Source of the DNA: Phialocephala subalpina
Taxonomy: Eukaryota; Ascomycota; Leotiomycetes; Helotiales; Mollisiaceae
DNA: 64,000 nt
Direction: 5' to 3'
NCBI GenBank assembly: GCA_900073065.1
Contig: FJOG01000004.1
Span: 1,410,736-1,474,735, forward strand
The notes below the pieces were generated by a model. The model did no database searches. It saw nothing but the letters and a program-made list of their open reading frames with translations, and had not been told where the DNA came from. Positions 55,509 through 64,000 of the stretch are shown here, in pieces; the first letter of the stretch is position 1; the number at the start of each line of letters is the position of its first letter. A program made the position numbers and the translations under genes.

Positions 55509-57224
55509 CTACCTACTTCGAAAAGCTACCTCTCTCGGAACCCTGAAACTGGCACAGAACATCCTCTTCTTCGGTGCCACATCTCTCACCTCCCTAACAA
55601 GTACCTCTCCCTCCTGCAACGCCAGCTTCTCCCAGTGTTCGGTGTTGGCATTCCTTCCTTGTCCAATCCTAGGGTGGACTTCATAGCCTAGCTTCTCCGT
55701 GATTCTCTGGCAGATATCGTGGCATTCTGCGATGTTGTCATCTGACTTGGTCGAAAAGCAATGTACATGGACCATAGGTAGTTTCCTGCCTTGGTCTTCT
55801 GCGAACAAGTCTTCGTGCCCAGCGTAGAGACCATTGAAGGAGCCGAGGAAATCGATAGCCGTAGCAGGGAGATTCATGACGAAATGCGAAATTGTTGATG
55901 GGATTGTGATGATAGTTGGTTGGGGTGGTGGTCCGGTCCAATACTTGGGGCGATATGGTTTGGCGGGGATAGAGGCGGTATTTTCACCAGTTGAGGCGAG
56001 TGAGAGGACTGTGTCGGCTGCAGAGCGAATGAAGGTATGGCCGTCCTCGCAGTGTGGTCTGACAAATGGTTGAACCTTGTTGTGTCAGTCTTGGTAGAAC
56101 GGTAATAAAGGAGCAACGAAGATGCAAACGAATACTTGAGAATCAGATTATAGCGCTTTGTCATGGCAGTATCATCAAAACCAACGTCTGGCTATGTTGA
56201 CCGTCGTGATATGTAAATCATCATGGAAGCAATGTGCCTGAAGCAGAAAAGCAATGAAGATGAGACTGACCTTGTTCCTCTTGATTGCGTCCACCATAGC
56301 CTCGTAGCTGTCCGGGTTAAGATCATTTGCCCACACGAAGACTCCCTTCTTCCCGGCTGGGATAGCAAAAGGCCCTACTCCAGCCATCACATCACAGACC
56401 ACTTCTCCACGGCTGAACGAGTCTACCAGCCTCTTGTGTTCCGTTTGAAGACGTGTGTTCCAGTAAACCTTTGAATAGTTGAATCGAAAAATGCAGTCTC
56501 CTTCGCTGATCTCAACATCCATATCATCTGGTCCGGCAAGCACCTCATAATCGAAAGTTCGAAACTCAGAATGCGTTCCCACGTCGTCTATCTTGTTGAC
56601 GACGGTACGAATTCCAGGATTTTTGTCCATGAGAACTTCTGCGATCAAGTTCTTGTATTGTAGGTATTCATCTCGCAGGTTCAAATGTGCTGGATGCAAT
56701 CAGCGGCGTCTCTTCACTGGAGTTGATGGACGTACCAACATGCCCAACTATTGCAAACCCAACGGGTATCTCTTCCTGGGCCTCATCTGGTAAAATTGAT
56801 GTCATAATATCATCTGGCAGAGTTAGCAAAAATTCAACGCGATCCTTGCAGCTCCAACATAAGTACGGTAGGTCCAGTAGCTGTACTCCAGCTTCAAATC
56901 ATATGGGACAACCTTGACCTCCTCTTTCTCGACAGCTTCTTTCAGAATCGCGCTCCATGTGTTTGGCTCTTCGGACTTGACTTCTGGGCTTAGCAGCAGA
57001 CATTTTGTACCCTTCGGGGCCAGAGCTGGATTGGGATCAGGCTGCACGTTGGTGATCCTCTCTAGTCGTAGTAGCTCCCGACTCTTCGCTAATTTTGTTC
57101 GATACTCGGAGATCTTCTTCAGATTTGTGATTCTGGCCGCAGAGATGGGGAATGTCTTCGAGAAGAGTGCTCGGTCTAGGATCGCGCCCGCCGAGCGGAC
57201 AATTGGAGGACGGAAGAAAGACAT
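55509..57224 (-). CDS. TRM5: tRNA (guanine37-N1)-methyltransferase Trm5
   Basis: Four minus-strand exons (57224-56867, 56813-56736, 56689-56271, 56075-55509) give 473 residues. The start [20 protein letters not shown] is the family N-terminus. Splicing produces [20 protein letters not shown] and the link [14 protein letters not shown]. The SAM-binding core [15 protein letters not shown] is at ~244-257, followed by [40 protein letters not shown] is the substrate-side motif. Trm5 methylates G37 next to the anticodon in the cytosol and mitochondria, preventing +1 frameshifting. Introns are 53, 46 and 195 nt. The last has an unusual AAG acceptor inferred from homology, and its length is divisible by three. 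The gene is head-to-head with the AlkB gene, 294 bp between ATGs. Confidence 0.92.
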
Positions 57225-57518
57225 AGCATCGAATGCTTTGGCTAGATCGTCTTCCTGCGATACGTGTCAATTTCTGCAGATTGGAATTCAATAGTTCACA
57301 AACCTCCATAACTTCATATCTTCATTTGGGGTCTTTGTCGTGATTTGGATGTTTGTCCTCAGTTGCGAGTCATAAATTTTGAGATTTGGCCTCGCGCAAG
57401 GCTGAACAACTTCAGGCAAGGCTGTCCTTTCTGAGCTGAAAATCGTGATGTCATTGGTCAACAAGGCTATATCCTGATGCGTCTTCAAGAGCTTCAATCC
57501 TCGATGCTAACTTTCAAA
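57225..57518. promoter_or_regulatory. Shared divergent promoter, TRM5 / AlkB-like
   Basis: 294 bp between two divergent start codons, so both promoters must lie here or within the genes. No TATA box stands out. Confidence 0.6.
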
Positions 57519-58750
57519 ATGTCGCTCTCTACGAAGAAACGTACTTTGGACGCGTTTTTCACGCAGCCTACAAAGAAACCGAAAGTATCAGAAGACGAAG
57601 GTGCCGGGAAACAAGCCGACAAGGCCTCAACTCCGGATGAAGTGAGTGCCTCGATCTCGATCCGTAACCTCACTGTTCAGTATCTGATGGCCAAGAAACT
57701 GGGATTCTCTACACATCCAACGTATCCGTTTCCTGTTCCAGCATTCCCAGCAGACATATCGTCAGAATTGACATCCTTCCCCTCCACAATTGGTCGGGAG
57801 ATAAATGACCAAGCAGACCTCGATTTGCTCTACTTTGAACCTTACATTCCGAAATATCTTGAGCGCAAATTATTTCAATTTCTTCGATCAGAACTGCCAT
57901 TCTACAGGGTAGAATACAATATCCAAAGGGGCGGTGTCGAAACCCATATCCGAACCCCAAGGTAATTAGGGCGTTCACTCACGAACAGACGTTTCAAAGC
58001 TCATCTGGATAGATACACCACAGTCTTTGGATTAGATGAAACTTCGAGGTTCGACGAAAATGGAGAGGTGGTCGATGCGACTACCGGCAACAAGGTAGCG
58101 AAAGATAGATACTATTCCAAGTATCCCCCACGGCCAATACCGAAATGCCTCAATGATCTTAGGCTGTCTACCGAAGCAGCAACTGTGTGCGTCTCACCTT
58201 TTCGCAACAATTTCCCATTTAGACTTCGTTGTGAGAGTCTTGGATGTCCCAGCACCCCGGGACATTCTCCTCCGCATGAAACAGGAGTGCTGATTCCGAG
58301 ATTCTGGACAGGTGCAAGTTCAACTTTTGTCTTGTCAATTATTACGCTTCCGGCTCGGACAGTATATCATACCACAGCGACGATGAGAGGTTCCTTGGGG
58401 ATTTGCCAGCCATTGCATCTTTCTCTCTGGGAGCTAAGAGGGACTTTCTCGTGAAGCACAAACCTGTGGCATCGAACGACAACGCACCACCACCTGAAAC
58501 GAAACCAATTAAGCTGCCACTGGCAAGCGGTGACATGATACTCATGAGAGGACGAACACAAGCAAACTGGCTTCATTCGATACCGAAGCGAACAGGAAAG
58601 AACGCAGATGACGGAGGAAGGATCAACATCACATTCCGACGAGCAATGGTGAAAGCAGGGACGGAGAATTACTACAATTATAATGTAGGAACTGGGCCCG
58701 TCTTCAAATGGGCCGCTAGCTCGAGAGATATGAAGCTTTGGAAGGTGTAG
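57519..58750 (+). CDS. AlkB-family 2-oxoglutarate/Fe(II) dioxygenase, ALKBH2-like
   Basis: Exons 57,519-57,961, 58,013-58,186 and 58,312-58,750 (introns 51 and 125 nt) give 351 residues. The first splice yields RTPRYTTVFGLDET, the second CKFNFCLVNYYASG. Iron ligands are the HxD pair in YHSDDE (His227, Asp229) and a distal His in NWLHSIPK (~294). RINITFR (~309-314) supplies the 2-oxoglutarate-binding Arg. This arrangement marks DNA-repair AlkB enzymes that oxidatively remove 1-methyladenine and 3-methylcytosine. The N-terminus MSLSTKKRTLDAFF contains a PCNA-docking-like element (K-x2-L-x2-FF) and a nearby basic patch, consistent with nuclear repair at forks. In-frame ATGs at 57,477 and 57,504 are alternatives. 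The stop is 4 bp from the convergent NUS1 stop. Confidence 0.88.
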
Positions 58751-58754
58751 CCGT

Positions 58755-59874
58755 CTATCGGCCGAATCTCATCTGAGCGTTGGCATAATTGTACAATGCT
58801 CTCAAAAACACTTGATATCCGACTCCTTGGTTGTCCTGCACGTGAAAGATCTCTGTAAGTCGTACCTGCCAAGGTGGATAACCGGAAAGTTCAACTGAAG
58901 GCCCAAAGAGTACCAAAAGATCCGGCTCGCCCATAATACTTTCTGAGATCTCGGCGTCAACTAAGTCCACGTTAATGTCGTTGGGCGCGAGTTTCGATCG
59001 TTGTGACATCTCGGCTAAGGTCTTTGTCAGGTCGACTAACGAATCTCTTCCATCTTCCGCTGACAAGAGAAGGACAGATAGATGCTGGACACCTGATCTC
59101 GGGATTTCAGGCGGTGAGGTTCGTGACGAGGACTCCATAGCAGGTACGTGAGGTGCTCGTAATGATAGAGCAGGTTGCTGCGGTCCAAAGTATGAAGAAA
59201 GCTTCCGTGAGACTGCTCGATGCGTGGCGGGTACGTAGCTTTTCAGAATACCTATGAAAGATTAGCTGTATTCCAAACCCGTTTCATGCTACCAACCTGT
59301 TTTCTCGTAGACTGAAAGCATTGGGATCCCCACGCAAGCACACCAAGCTGATATCTCTGCCACTTCATCTACAAGGGCTTCTAGCCCGGCACCTCCTCTG
59401 CCTCCATCTTCTAGCTTAAGTATCACACTCAGGTGCTTTGGTAACCGGCTGAGTCCCTTGACATCCTTCTGAATAAGCTCTGGAGTTCGATGGTGGTAGT
59501 AAAGAATGGCTAGTATCCTGTCCTTCACAGCATGATATGCCAGTCGAATTCGTATGTAGATGGAGAAAATGGTGTGGACAATGGCGTAAAGGAGAGCGTG
59601 TAGCTGGTTCTTGAGGAACTTCCGGATTCCTAGTCTCGAACCTTTGGACTCCTCAATTCGGATGGTTGGGACATTCCCATTTTTGCTCCGTTTCGACACA
59701 GCTCTTGTGGGTGGAGCTGGAAGGTATGGCTGCGGGTTGTATTAAAACCTGTATATGCGGTTCTGCAGAGTTGCATACCTGTATCAGCTTCTCTCGTTCT
59801 GCTGGGGTGAGCATGTTATGTTTGGTTTTGGCATCCTGCCTATAAATCTCAGTTTCCCGAGCTGCGCGAGACAT
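58755..59874 (-). CDS. NUS1: Dehydrodolichyl diphosphate synthase complex subunit Nus1
   Basis: Exons 59874-59779, 59717-59297 and 59251-58755 give 337 residues. A hydrophobic N-terminal segment (LHALLYAIVHTIFSIYIRI) is the ER membrane anchor. The cis-prenyltransferase-like part includes LPKHLSVILKL, EISAWCACVGIPMLSVYEKT and, after splicing, GILKSY. The C-terminus MRFGR carries the RxG motif that Nus1/NgBR contributes to the active site of its catalytic partner (Rer2/Srt1 type). The complex makes dolichol for glycosylation and is essential in yeast. Intron 1 has two acceptors 13 nt apart. The distal one (TTCCAG at 59,718) keeps the frame and is used here. The proximal one would give PYLPAPPTRA but break the frame. 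Introns are 61 and 45 nt. Confidence 0.87.
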
Positions 59875-60180
59875 TATTATAGTAAAGCTTCGATATCGGT
59901 CGTGGGTTCTAGTAAATAGCGAAAGTGAGATGTTGAGACCACGAAGGTGGTGAGGTCCAAGAATTCTTGGAAGGCTGTGAGTGAGGCGCAAGGCCACGAT
60001 AAGCTTGGAAGCGAATTCCCGAGCCGTCGCAACCAGGCCACAGACTTCGAGTCAGTTCCTATGACATACGCAGACCCCACGAACCCCCCGAGAACCTGAG
60101 AAGCTGGAGAATTAATGAACGACGGATAATTACAGGCCTCGATATAGGATTGGGCCCCCAGCGGCTCCTCCAAAGTCTCA
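59875..60180. promoter_or_regulatory. Shared divergent promoter, NUS1 / SEC10
   Basis: 306 bp separates the divergent ATGs. No other gene fits, so it must carry both promoters. Confidence 0.6.
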
Positions 60181-62815
60181 ATGGCTTCGTTGAACAGTAG
60201 TGGAGGTGGGAGCGGGAGGTCTATCTTTCCAAAAGCCCCCAGCTTTACTTTAGAGAACTTCTCGAACAAGGACTTTATTGTACGCGACTTCGTCGAGGAT
60301 CTTGCAGAGAGTGCAGTACCAGTTAATCGACGTTCTGGGCCGGCGCATCAGGCATTCGACCCGAAGCCTTTGATCAGGACGTTTGAAAGTATGGTAGCAC
60401 CCTGCCCCGCATGGAATTTCAAGAGCTTGCTAACAGTACCCAGATGCCCTTTCTCAGCTTGCAACGCTTTCAGATGAGCTAGGAGAACGAGAGACAGATC
60501 TTCTGACCTCCGTACGGCGAGCCGAAATACAACATGACCAGACACTGGAAACTCTCGGGAGAAAGCTGGACCAGTCGATAGACTCCTTCGAGACACTCGA
60601 TATCTCCCTCAATAATCCCAATGGAGTCAACGGCAGTGACAGGAACGGCAGGCCAGAAGGTGGTGGTCTGGTTGCCGTTCAAATCGGAGAGAGACTCGAG
60701 GATCTAGACAAGCAGAGGCGGAGAGCGCTGGACGCCAACTTTTTGATACAATGCTGGCTTGAAGTCAGTGAAGCTGGACATCTCACATCACTGGAGGACA
60801 TGATTAGGCGGCAAGGCAATGGGGAGAACAAGGTCCGATGCGCCATCATAGCCAGGCAACTCATGCGAATGAGCCAAAGGCTCGATCCCCAATCCTGGTC
60901 GCAAACAAATGGGAAAAGAGTCAACGGCGTCACGAATGGTGTAGTTGGATACAAGAACAACAACACGAGAGAGTTAATAGAGAAATTCTCTGAGACCTTG
61001 GAGAAGGATCTGTTGAAGCAGTTCGACGACAGTTACCGGAGGCAGAATTACGATGATATGTTGGAATGCGCGAAAGTCCTTCACGATTTTAATGGAGGTT
61101 CGAGCGTCGTTGCATTATTCGTCAATCAGCATCAATTCTTCATCGACCGAAGTCAGTTGATCACCGACGAGGTCACAACAGATAATGAGACTTGGGAAAG
61201 ACTTGCAGATCCGGATTCGGATCCCCCAGGAGTTGAACCAAGTTTGCAGTCACTGATTGATGAGATTCGAGTTGTTATGCAAGACGAGTCTTTCATCATC
61301 AAGCGTGCTTTTCCATACTACGACGTGGTTTTGACCAAATTCATACAGAGAATATTTCAGCAGTCAATACAGCAACGATTAGAAATGGTTCTGGAGAAGG
61401 CGGACACCATCTCGTCGCTAGCCTTTCTGCGATCACTACATGCTTCGAGAAGCTATATTAATAACTTGATAGAGGATCTCAAGGCACACGGCCTGACCGA
61501 GCACCCAGAGCCATGCTCGGCTCAAACAGCTCTAAGCCTTGACCAGCAATTGGATGAGTTGTTTGTTCCATACCTGGTCGGAAATTCCTACATCGACAGA
61601 GAACGGAAAAGTCTGGAAGAGTTATATTCTTCGTTGCTCTTCAAGTATACGATCTACCACTCGCGGCGGAAGAAGGTGCCTACAGGCTTCATGGCTTCAC
61701 TCGCACAGCAAGGAACCCAACTTTTGGCGACTGCAAAGGATGCATATATCGACCGATTGGACTCGTCCGAACTTACTCCGACCCAGAAGGCCATGATGTT
61801 GAGAGTTGCTGGACTTCGAGACACAGATCCCGACAAGAACAAGAACGAAATCGAGGTTACCGATGAGGACGGTGTTCTCAGTGTCCCGAATGCAAAACGA
61901 ATGCTCAAGTGGCTAGCAGAAGGTGTCAGGCGAGCCCTCGAATTGGGCAGTGGCAGTGACACCCCCAAAGATGTGTCAGCTCTTCTCAACCTACTGTTGA
62001 TAAGTATGGGCCAGGTTTATATCGAGACATCACTTGATGCTGCTGCCGACTCGGCTGCTTCCCAGGAGGCTCTAAAAGTGGAGCCTGACCTTGCATATCT
62101 GCCATCTTTACAACCGGCAATCACCATAACCAACATCATGTCACGCTTCATAAATACAGTCTTGATCCGGTTAGCAGAGTCAAATACCACTGTCCGACGA
62201 TCAATGGAGTTGCAGACTAAGCAAGGCGTTGAGAGGATCGAGTCTAAGACGAATAACATCGTCCGAAGCACATTGACTGTCGTTCTCAACTGGGTTACAA
62301 AGTTACTAGCTGGTCAGAAAAAGGCTGACTTCCGACCGAAGGATAGCGACCTGGATGGTGGACGTTACCTCGAGACCCTGCAGACAATGACTTGCCAGTC
62401 AATATGCACTTTCCTCAACAGAGTCGCCAGTCTATCTTCACAGGCCATTGACGGCCAGAACCTGGAAATACTGAGTTCCGAGCTTGCTATGAGCATACGA
62501 GATCTCTTGTTTGAACACTTCAAGAAGTTCAACGTCAACGCCACAGGAGGCTTGATGGTGACTAAGGACATCTCCAAATACGTCTCAACTTTGAAAGACT
62601 GGCCTTTAACGAAGGAAGCTGAAGCTAGTGTGGAGGTTTTGAGTGAGATTGGTAATTTATTCATCATTGGCCCAGAAGCTCTTCGCGAAAGGTCACGCAA
62701 TATTCAGCCAGGTGGTGCTGGGAAGAAGCTACAAAAAGCTGATTTTAGGGCATTTGTTCTGAAGCGGGATGACTCGGGGAGTGTTGGGATCCAGAGCGTC
62801 CTTGCAGGATTATGA
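60181..62815 (+). CDS. SEC10: Exocyst complex component Sec10
   Basis: Exons 60,181-60,388 and 60,444-62,815 (55-nt intron) give 859 residues, the usual fungal length. The N-terminus (MASLNSSGGG...LENFSNKDFIVRDFVE) leads into a coiled-coil-rich region (ERETDLLTSVRRAEIQHDQT). The helical body includes FLIQCWLEVSEAGHLTSLED, SFIIKRAFPYYDVVLTKFIQ and LEELYSSLLFKYTIYHSRRK, and ends at LAGL. Sec10 bridges Sec15 to the rest of the exocyst, tethering secretory vesicles at growing hyphal tips. No membrane segment, as expected. The last ~300 bp of ordinary DNA after its stop gives way to the AT-rich block, so the gene sits at the edge of a compartment. Confidence 0.88.
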
Positions 62816-63110
62816 TACCATTTTGATCAGGGTATATACAAAAATTGAAAGGCGTCCAGAGGGTCCGGGCTTTTCCGAGATTCAATGTATTTAAATGTAC
62901 GAGTTAATAGTTATTATTGCCTTCATCATTTTCTACCTTGGTGTTTCCAGATCTTGTAATAGTAATAATAAGTATTTATTCAAAAGGAATATAATTCTAG
63001 TAAACTACCAATTATTCCCTAGCGCAACGCAGGGTGGAGGGGGCTTTAGATCCCCACCCGCTGAAAATCACGTGGTTGGAGTGTAGGGGTTTAAGCAGGT
63101 CTAGAAATCG
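62816..63110. other. SEC10 3' flank and transition zone
   Basis: It becomes progressively AT-rich, apart from a GC-rich island at ~63,020-63,095 that includes a hairpin-like inverted repeat. No gene. Confidence 0.5.
63032..63059. repeat. Hairpin-like inverted repeat at the compartment boundary
   Basis: GGGTGGAGGGGG is followed after a short loop by CCCCACCC, giving a stem with one bulge. It is the only GC-rich motif next to the AT block and could be a remnant of a transposon end. Confidence 0.45.
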
Positions 63111-64000
63111 CATCTTGATTACATTTTGATTTTAAAAATTAAGAATTAAGAATTAAAGTTTTCTAAAAGAAATTCTTTTAATTTAAATTAATTTAAATTT
63201 AAATTTATATTATATATATTAATTTAATTCTTTATAATTAATTTCGTTTATAATTTATATAATATAAAAATAAAATAAAATTTAATTTCGCGATTTAATT
63301 AGCTAAAAAAAACTAAGATACTTTGGGCAAAAATTAGGCCGACAAAAGAATATCAAAATAATAATATTTTGACCTTTATTTTATAAGTTTATATTATATT
63401 TATTCTTTTATATAATTTTACGATAAATTTATATATATAAAAAATTTAATTAAAAAATATTTATATAATTAAATTCGTTTTAAAAATTAAATAAATACGT
63501 AATAAGGAATCATATTACGAAATAATAAAATAATGAAAAGAAAAGCTTATTATTTTATATTATTAATTATTTGCTATATAAATTAATATAATTTTTTGGG
63601 GAAAAATTAGAAATTATATAAAAAATAAAATTAGAAAAAGAATAATCGATTTTTCTAAACTTTGATAAAAGTATTAAATATAGCTTTTTAATCAATAAAA
63701 AAGAATATCCTTAATATATAATAATAAAGAAAATAATTATCGAAAAATATTAAATTTTTATTTTATTTTTATTTTAAAAATTAATATAACTTTTTATATA
63801 AATTATTTTATATTTATAAATAAATTGAAATTCAATTAAAAGATTTTATTTTCTAAGTTTTAAATTAAATTATTAATCCGTTATTATATTATTAATTAAT
63901 AAGTAATTATATATTATAAATCGCAAATATAAAATTTAAATATTAAAATATTAATTAGAATATTAAAATCTTATTATTTAAAATATTAAAATTATATAAT
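63111..64000. other. Extremely AT-rich block, probable RIP-degraded repeat DNA
   Basis: Almost entirely A and T with abundant TpA and TTTAAA/TATAAT words, no codons of interest and no frame beyond ~60 codons. This composition is the classical result of repeat-induced point mutation in Pezizomycotina, but the source element cannot be recognised. The block continues past the window edge. Confidence 0.75.

Noticed and set aside
57225..57280. Extra 5' exon of TRM5 (frame EDDLAKAFDA open upstream of the ATG)
   Set aside because: No upstream donor joins in frame; tested joins run into a stop, and the family start is at 57,224.
1..64000. CRISPR arrays, integrases, bacterial-type defence systems, rRNA or tRNA genes
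   Set aside because: None seen; the sequence is eukaryotic nuclear DNA and the repeats lack CRISPR geometry.

Overview
The window is nuclear DNA of a filamentous ascomycete (Pezizomycotina). Genes carry short (45-125 nt) GT-AG introns with CTAAC-like branch sites and CT-rich leaders. The recognisable proteins are fungal: a HapB CCAAT-binding factor, a Reg1-type phosphatase subunit with a DUF1752 domain, a GH128 glucanase, and FacC/Yat2-type carnitine acetyltransferase. The last ~0.9 kb is an extremely AT-rich block like the RIP-degraded isochores of many such fungi. A helotialean (Leotiomycetes) placement is my guess and is not proven by the sequence. There is one assembly gap of 832 N.

Layout. 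0.4-1.9 kb: RAD57 recombination protein (+). 2.7-8.5 kb: small or disordered proteins around the gap, including an inverted pair of related small proteins, one degraded, and a short secreted-type peptide. 9.0-11.7 kb: FacC-type carnitine acetyltransferase (-). 13.3-16.7 kb: a DHA2-type MFS transporter whose ancestral intron now seems to be read through, beside a frameshifted MDR-family reductase. This looks like a decaying accessory pair. 17.9-19.2 kb: C2H2 zinc-finger protein (-) lying between members of a ~190-bp repeat family, which forms a tandem array at 19.9-21.4 kb. 22.4-23.7 kb: secreted GH128 endo-beta-1,3-glucanase (-). 23.7-38.1 kb: gene-poor, with a second (~400-bp) tandem array at 27.8-29.1 kb, an F-box pseudogene at 29.4-30.7 kb and other coding relics. 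38.1-39.9 kb: Reg1-type PP1 regulator (+). 46.4-47.4 kb: hapB (-). 53.5-54.3 kb: an unresolved hypothetical locus. 55.5-62.8 kb: a compact housekeeping block of TRM5 (-), AlkB-like dioxygenase (+), NUS1 (-) and SEC10 (+), followed directly by AT-rich DNA.

The conserved genes cover DNA repair (RAD57, AlkB), tRNA modification (TRM5), dolichol synthesis (NUS1), exocytosis (SEC10) and carbon or CCAAT-dependent regulation (REG1-like, hapB, facC). They are not an operon. The only strong positional coupling is the head-to-head and tail-to-tail packing of the last four. The novel-looking material is the two degenerate repeat arrays, the small-protein inverted pair and the intron-to-coding conversion in the transporter. 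Splice sites were assigned by reading frame and motif continuity; no transcript evidence is available.
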